A stretch of 64,000 bases of DNA from Luminiphilus sp. (GTDB taxonomy: Bacteria > Pseudomonadota > Gammaproteobacteria > Pseudomonadales > Halieaceae): positions 28,410 through 92,409 of the forward strand of contig JAQXAF010000129.1 in assembly GCA_029253085.1 (NCBI GenBank). The letters are read 5' to 3'. A model generated the notes under the pieces. It searched no databases. It saw only the letters and a list, made by a program, of their open reading frames with translations, and was not told the DNA's origin. A program made the translations under genes and the position numbers. This document shows positions 60,591 through 64,000 of this stretch, piece after piece. Every line of letters starts with the position of its first letter. Position 1 is the stretch's first letter.

Positions 60591-62453
60591 CTAGGGACGG
60601 TACCAAATAGCAGACGTGTAGGCACGCTCTTGAAGAGTGTCTGGGCGCCGCGTATTAACGCCGCCACCCAAGGCTAGTTTATCGAGTAATGAGTGGCGTG
60701 CCGTCGGTATTTGTAGCACGCGAACGTAATAAAAAGCCGACGCGCTGGGATCAAAGTCAGGGTCAGTCCAAGCGGCGGTTAGACGCCCTGCACCGACACT
60801 ATTATCCACTTGCCCACTCGAGAGATCGACAGTATTCGCAATAGGTCGCAACGAGCCATCGGCACGCAATCGCGCCTCCCCAGCCCAAGCAACGTCAAAA
60901 ACTTGCTCTTGGGTACCTCCATCACGCAATGTCCAACCCTTGATCACTTGCACTCGGTCTAGCGACCCAGAGGCAGGATCTGCCATGGCCTCAATCAATA
61001 AAGTCGGTGTCGCACCGGCTGCTGCGGTCATGAGCTCGCCGCCCATAGGCACCGCCTGTTCCAGCACATTAGTTGGGAAAGTGGCGGCCTCCAATAAATC
61101 ACTCGCCAGATCCCAGCCGCCGTAAACTCTAACGCCAATACGTGGCCCCGTAGTGGCATAAACTTCTTTGCGGCGCATGGCGGCAACAATGCTTTCTCGG
61201 GTATTGTCCTCAGCCCAAACTGCGGCAAGGCCAGAGGCCGACATAGCCCAGCCGAAGGGTCTTTTAGGCTCGTCACCCCAGCCCGAACTCTTCTTGCTGG
61301 GAATGGAATCGGTCACAAATTTCCCCTGAAAATTTGCCTCCTCCGCACTGGGTAGTGCCGTGTGCCCATCTGTCGAGCCAATTACGCCAAACTGATAGGG
61401 GTTGATACCCAAATCGGCCTCCAAAGTAAGCCCCCTCCGTAGTGCAGATCTCACGTAGTCGCCGGGCTGAGGTTTGTATTCGGTCCAGCGACTCTGGATA
61501 TAAAAGGGATAGGTTTCAAAGTCAGCAAATGCATCTTCCGGAGAGAGCGTGGAGTGAGTTTCTGAATCACCTTTAATTTGCGTGATCTCCACAAGCGGCT
61601 CCCAATAGCGACGTTGCTCAGCATATCGAGCGTCCATTTCTTCACCTCTTAGCGACGTCATATCAAACATGATGCCCTTTGAGATATTCGAATTGTGAGG
61701 GATTGCCAAAAAGGTGCCACCCGTTGATTTCGAAGTGGCTTCGAGCCAATGCCAAAGATCTTCAGGGAAGGAACTATTGTCGAGGCCGTAAGGGACGAAA
61801 GTCTGGGCTGTTTTAGCATCGATATCACCAATAACCACACGGTGCAGATTAGCGCCGCCGGGAATGGCGCTGTATTCCCATCCGATCAAAGCCGTAAACT
61901 CACCGGGCTCATTGTGGGCATCCGCTGCTTCGGTAATCGCTTTCCAAGCATCTGCTTCAACCGAAGGTAAATCAGGAATCCAACCCACGTCTGCGTTCCA
62001 GTTCCTCGCCGCAGCTGCGAAATCATCAGTTGGCTCAGGCAATATACCAAGAAACAAACTGCGAGCAGTCTGCTGATCGACAGCGTCGCGAAGTATGGCT
62101 GTTGCCACCCAAGCCTTTAAGGTCTCGATCAGTGATAGGTCGTCCCGCGCTACGCCGTCATAATAGACACTACGAATTACACCCATGAGCTCGGCGTGAT
62201 CTGATACGACTAAAAAATCTAAGGGTGTTTCCAACTGGACCCGTCGGCCATCCCAGCCATGCACCACGGGAGACCCTTTGGCGAATCGATAAGCCATGTC
62301 TGGAGTTGCCGTCAAATTGTTATTGGCAAAGGCATCGGACGAATAGGTTGTATGCAGGTGTGTATCGCCCCAAAGTAATTCTTTGCCTTCTGCCTCTGCC
62401 ATCGCCACTGACATCACGGCAAATAGCAAGACCATCCACTTCAAATTTTTCAT
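60591..62453 (-). CDS. Secreted DUF3604 protein, PHP-like predicted metal hydrolase
   Basis: About 620 residues with a signal peptide (WMVLLFAVMSVAMAEA). The mature start WGDTHLHTTYSSDAF carries the HxH of PHP-type metal-dependent hydrolases; other likely ligands are in VVSDHAELMGV, in IPHNSN and in GSTDGHTALPS. DUF3604 proteins are common in marine gammaproteobacteria and have no settled function. I placed the start at ATG 62453, where the signal peptide begins; an upstream frame start at 62516 overlaps the hydratase gene. It lies 59 bp after the hydratase, in the same direction. Confidence 0.85.
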   Translation of the reverse strand: MKNLKWMVLLFAVMSVAMAEAEGKELLWGDTHLHTTYSSDAFANNNLTATPDMAYRFAKGSPVVHGWDGRRVQLETPLDFLVVSDHAELMGVIRSVYYDGVARDDLSLIETLKAWVATAILRDAVDQQTARSLFLGILPEPTDDFAAAARNWNADVGWIPDLPSVEADAWKAITEAADAHNEPGEFTALIGWEYSAIPGGANLHRVVIGDIDAKTAQTFVPYGLDNSSFPEDLWHWLEATSKSTGGTFLAIPHNSNISKGIMFDMTSLRGEEMDARYAEQRRYWEPLVEITQIKGDSETHSTLSPEDAFADFETYPFYIQSRWTEYKPQPGDYVRSALRRGLTLEADLGINPYQFGVIGSTDGHTALPSAEEANFQGKFVTDSIPSKKSSGWGDEPKRPFGWAMSASGLAAVWAEDNTRESIVAAMRRKEVYATTGPRIGVRVYGGWDLASDLLEAATFPTNVLEQAVPMGGELMTAAAGATPTLLIEAMADPASGSLDRVQVIKGWTLRDGGTQEQVFDVAWAGEARLRADGSLRPIANTVDLSSGQVDNSVGAGRLTAAWTDPDFDPSASAFYYVRVLQIPTARHSLLDKLALGGGVNTRRPDTLQERAYTSAIWYRP

Positions 62454-62512
62454 TATTATTCTCGATTTCTGCACACTGCGATTGTGTTTTGAGTAGCCAA
62501 GGCAGGAACGTT

Positions 62513-63310
62513 TCAACGCCCCTTCCAGGTGTAGGGTTTTTTACTGAAAAAAGCGGCTACCGCATTGGGGCAGTCCTCACTTGAAATGCAAAATTCCTGC
62601 AGGTCCGCCTCTTTGGTAATGGTATCTCCCAGAGATGCAGTAGCCGCGAACCGCAATGCCTCCTTCGTATACCGAAGAGCTAGCGGGGAACGTCCTGCCA
62701 GATCTGCGGCGAACTCCATTGCCTCGGCGGCAAAGGCTGCCTTTTCAAAAACTCGATTGGCCATTCCCCATTCAAGCGCTTTATTTGCGCTCAATTTTTC
62801 CCCAAGGGTCATCAATTCAAAGGCTCTTCTATTCCCAACAAGTTTTTGAAGAAGCCACGTTGACCCGCCATCTGGGATTAATCCAATCGCCGCAAAGGGC
62901 TGATACAAGTAAGCATCATCGGCCATGACCACGAGATCACAAGCCATAGCGTAACTGTAACTGATGCCCGCACAAGGCCCATTGATCGCAGCAACCCAAA
63001 CTTTTGGCGCTTCTGCGATTGCCAGCACGCCAGGTTTAAACTCATGAATAAGGTCATCTCGAGTCTGCGCGCCCACCATCAGATCTGCCCCAGCGCCATC
63101 GTCTGCGAGATCAGCGCCGGCACCAAATGCCCTGCCCTCACCAGTTAAAATTACCACTCGAATCGCGTCATCCATATTGATCGCTCGGGCAGCCGCATAA
63201 AACTCCCGCCGCATTTGACCGTTCATTGCGTTGAGGCTGTCTGGACGATTAAAGGCAATGCGGGCGACAGCGCCATCACAGGTAACGGTAACGGTTTCAA
63301 ATTTTGACAT
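62513..63310 (-). CDS. Enoyl-CoA hydratase/isomerase family protein
   Basis: A 265-residue crotonase-fold protein. The oxyanion-hole elements are AFGAGADLAD and NGPCAGISYSYAMACDLV, and the acidic active-site position is in FAAIGLIPDGGSTWLL. This pattern fits 2,3-dehydroacyl-CoA hydratases and isomerases such as PaaG. The substrate is not clear. It precedes the DUF3604 gene and follows the SprT-like gene by 159 bp, all leftward. Confidence 0.9.
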   Translation of the reverse strand: MSKFETVTVTCDGAVARIAFNRPDSLNAMNGQMRREFYAAARAINMDDAIRVVILTGEGRAFGAGADLADDGAGADLMVGAQTRDDLIHEFKPGVLAIAEAPKVWVAAINGPCAGISYSYAMACDLVVMADDAYLYQPFAAIGLIPDGGSTWLLQKLVGNRRAFELMTLGEKLSANKALEWGMANRVFEKAAFAAEAMEFAADLAGRSPLALRYTKEALRFAATASLGDTITKEADLQEFCISSEDCPNAVAAFFSKKPYTWKGR

Positions 63311-63469
63311 GGTGTTCTCTCAATTTTCTAAGCAAATATAAGTAAGGCTAGTGGTAATAGCCGCCGTGCTGACGGCAGGTAGATCCTGACATTGGTCAGT
63401 GTCAGACTCAAGAATACCATCAGACAAACCGCCCTTTTTACATGTTCAGCGGATTTTTAATTCAAAGTT

Positions 63470-64000
63470 TTAACAAACAGAACTATCCGTAGACGCTACT
63501 AAGGGATGGTTACAGAAGCAGCACCGATAGCTAGCTCGACCCGAACGTATTCGGTTGTGTCGCGTGCTAGAAACGCTGTGATTCCGACAGGCGCATTGAT
63601 AGGCATGCCGACGCTGACGGCGTACTGGAATATGACTCAAATCCGCCGTAAAAGTGGCACTAGGGTTAGCCCCCATAGCCACCATAAGAGACTGCCATTC
63701 TGGTCCATGGGGTTTAACTTTGCGCCGTCCGAACTGCTGATGGATCGCATAATGAGCAACTTCATGGGGCACCGTATCCCGCAAGTGTAGGGACATATCT
63801 GTCGCAAATACCCAAGGATTGAAGCGCAGCCACATCTGACTGCCCTTGTAGCAATACATGCCAGCAGTCGTACCCGAGAGGTCAAGGCGCGCTTCTATAG
63901 GGCCCAGAGGGATTTCAAGTAACCGTTGAGCGCGTTCGATATCGTGACGCACTCGGGCTTGAATCTCCTGAGCCTGAACATCGCTCAGAGGCCCAAAAGA
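63470..64000 (-). CDS. sprT: SprT-like zinc metalloprotein, 5' end beyond the window
   Basis: The frame is open from the window edge (complement of 64000) to 63470, about 176 residues, with no start needed inside. The zinc-protease motif HEVAHY lies in the middle, preceded by LRFNPWVFA. The C-terminus has two cysteine pairs (CAC and CCFC), the SprT zinc ribbon. E. coli SprT is similar in size; SprTN relatives cut DNA-protein crosslinks, but the bacterial role is unsettled. A GTG at 63952 exists but the conserved N-terminal part continues upstream. Confidence 0.88.
   Translation of the reverse strand, partial: SFGPLSDVQAQEIQARVRHDIERAQRLLEIPLGPIEARLDLSGTTAGMYCYKGSQMWLRFNPWVFATDMSLHLRDTVPHEVAHYAIHQQFGRRKVKPHGPEWQSLMVAMGANPSATFTADLSHIPVRRQRRHAYQCACRNHSVSSTRHNRIRSGRASYRCCFCNHPLVASTDSSVC

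Overview
The window looks like chromosomal core sequence from an aerobic, probably marine gammaproteobacterium. Long stretches follow Pseudomonas-type gene order (nudix-mnmA-hflD-purB; icd-clpS-clpA-infA-bpt-aat-trxB-ftsK-lolA-rarA-crcB-serS; lptG-lptF/pepA-holC-valS; dnaQ-rnhA-methyltransferase/gloB). NhaB, a DUF3604 protein and a sulfide-oxidation cassette suggest a marine lineage such as the OM60/NOR5 (Halieaceae) or related Cellvibrionales groups. That placement is inference from gene content and was not tested by a search. I saw no rRNA, tRNA, CRISPR, prophage or insertion sequence. Coding density is high, with many 4-bp start/stop overlaps and three convergent gene pairs that overlap at their ends.

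Region by region: 1-4857 is a propionate/methylmalonyl-CoA operon (biotin subunit of an acyl-CoA carboxylase, cut by the window edge; epimerase; B12 mutase; MeaB chaperone). 4982-8016 holds a lipoprotein metallo-beta-lactamase-fold hydrolase, an unusual DHH phosphoesterase with a two-module tail, and an orphan Rieske protein. 8074-14060 is a leftward block: a DUF7931-like orphan domain with no start codon, the L16 hydroxylase RoxA/YcfD, purB, hflD, mnmA, a NUDIX hydrolase and rluE. 14121-30001 is the conserved icd-to-serS block, closed by prc. The place where cspD usually lies, between icd and clpS, is empty.

30101-36441 is accessory: an outer-membrane barrel, a broken ADP-ribosylglycohydrolase, and a four-gene unit of persulfide-dioxygenase-like hydrolase, type II sulfide:quinone oxidoreductase, SulP transporter and small membrane ORF. 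This unit resembles the mitochondrial SQOR/ETHE1 route without a rhodanese. 36433-42894 carries sohB, nudC, nhaB, dnaQ, rnhA, a methyltransferase and gloB. 43059-46087 has a secreted two-repeat protein, a secreted trypsin-like protease, bolA, and an RDD membrane protein with its partner. 46104-53073 is lptG-lptF diverging from pepA-holC-valS.

53120-54445 is a cold-shock cluster: CspA-like protein, a membrane-anchored cold-shock domain protein and a methyltransferase overlapping it. Then come a TPR/TonB-like protein preceded by an orphan leftward terminator, a LysR regulator, tatD and rapA. The right end has a secreted DUF3604 protein, an enoyl-CoA hydratase and a SprT-like gene cut by the window edge.

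The points most worth a second look are the split RoxA/DUF7931 region, the DHH-tail fusion, the sulfide cassette, the membrane-tethered cold-shock protein with its methyltransferase neighbour, and the possible small RNA or attenuator at 55745-55925.
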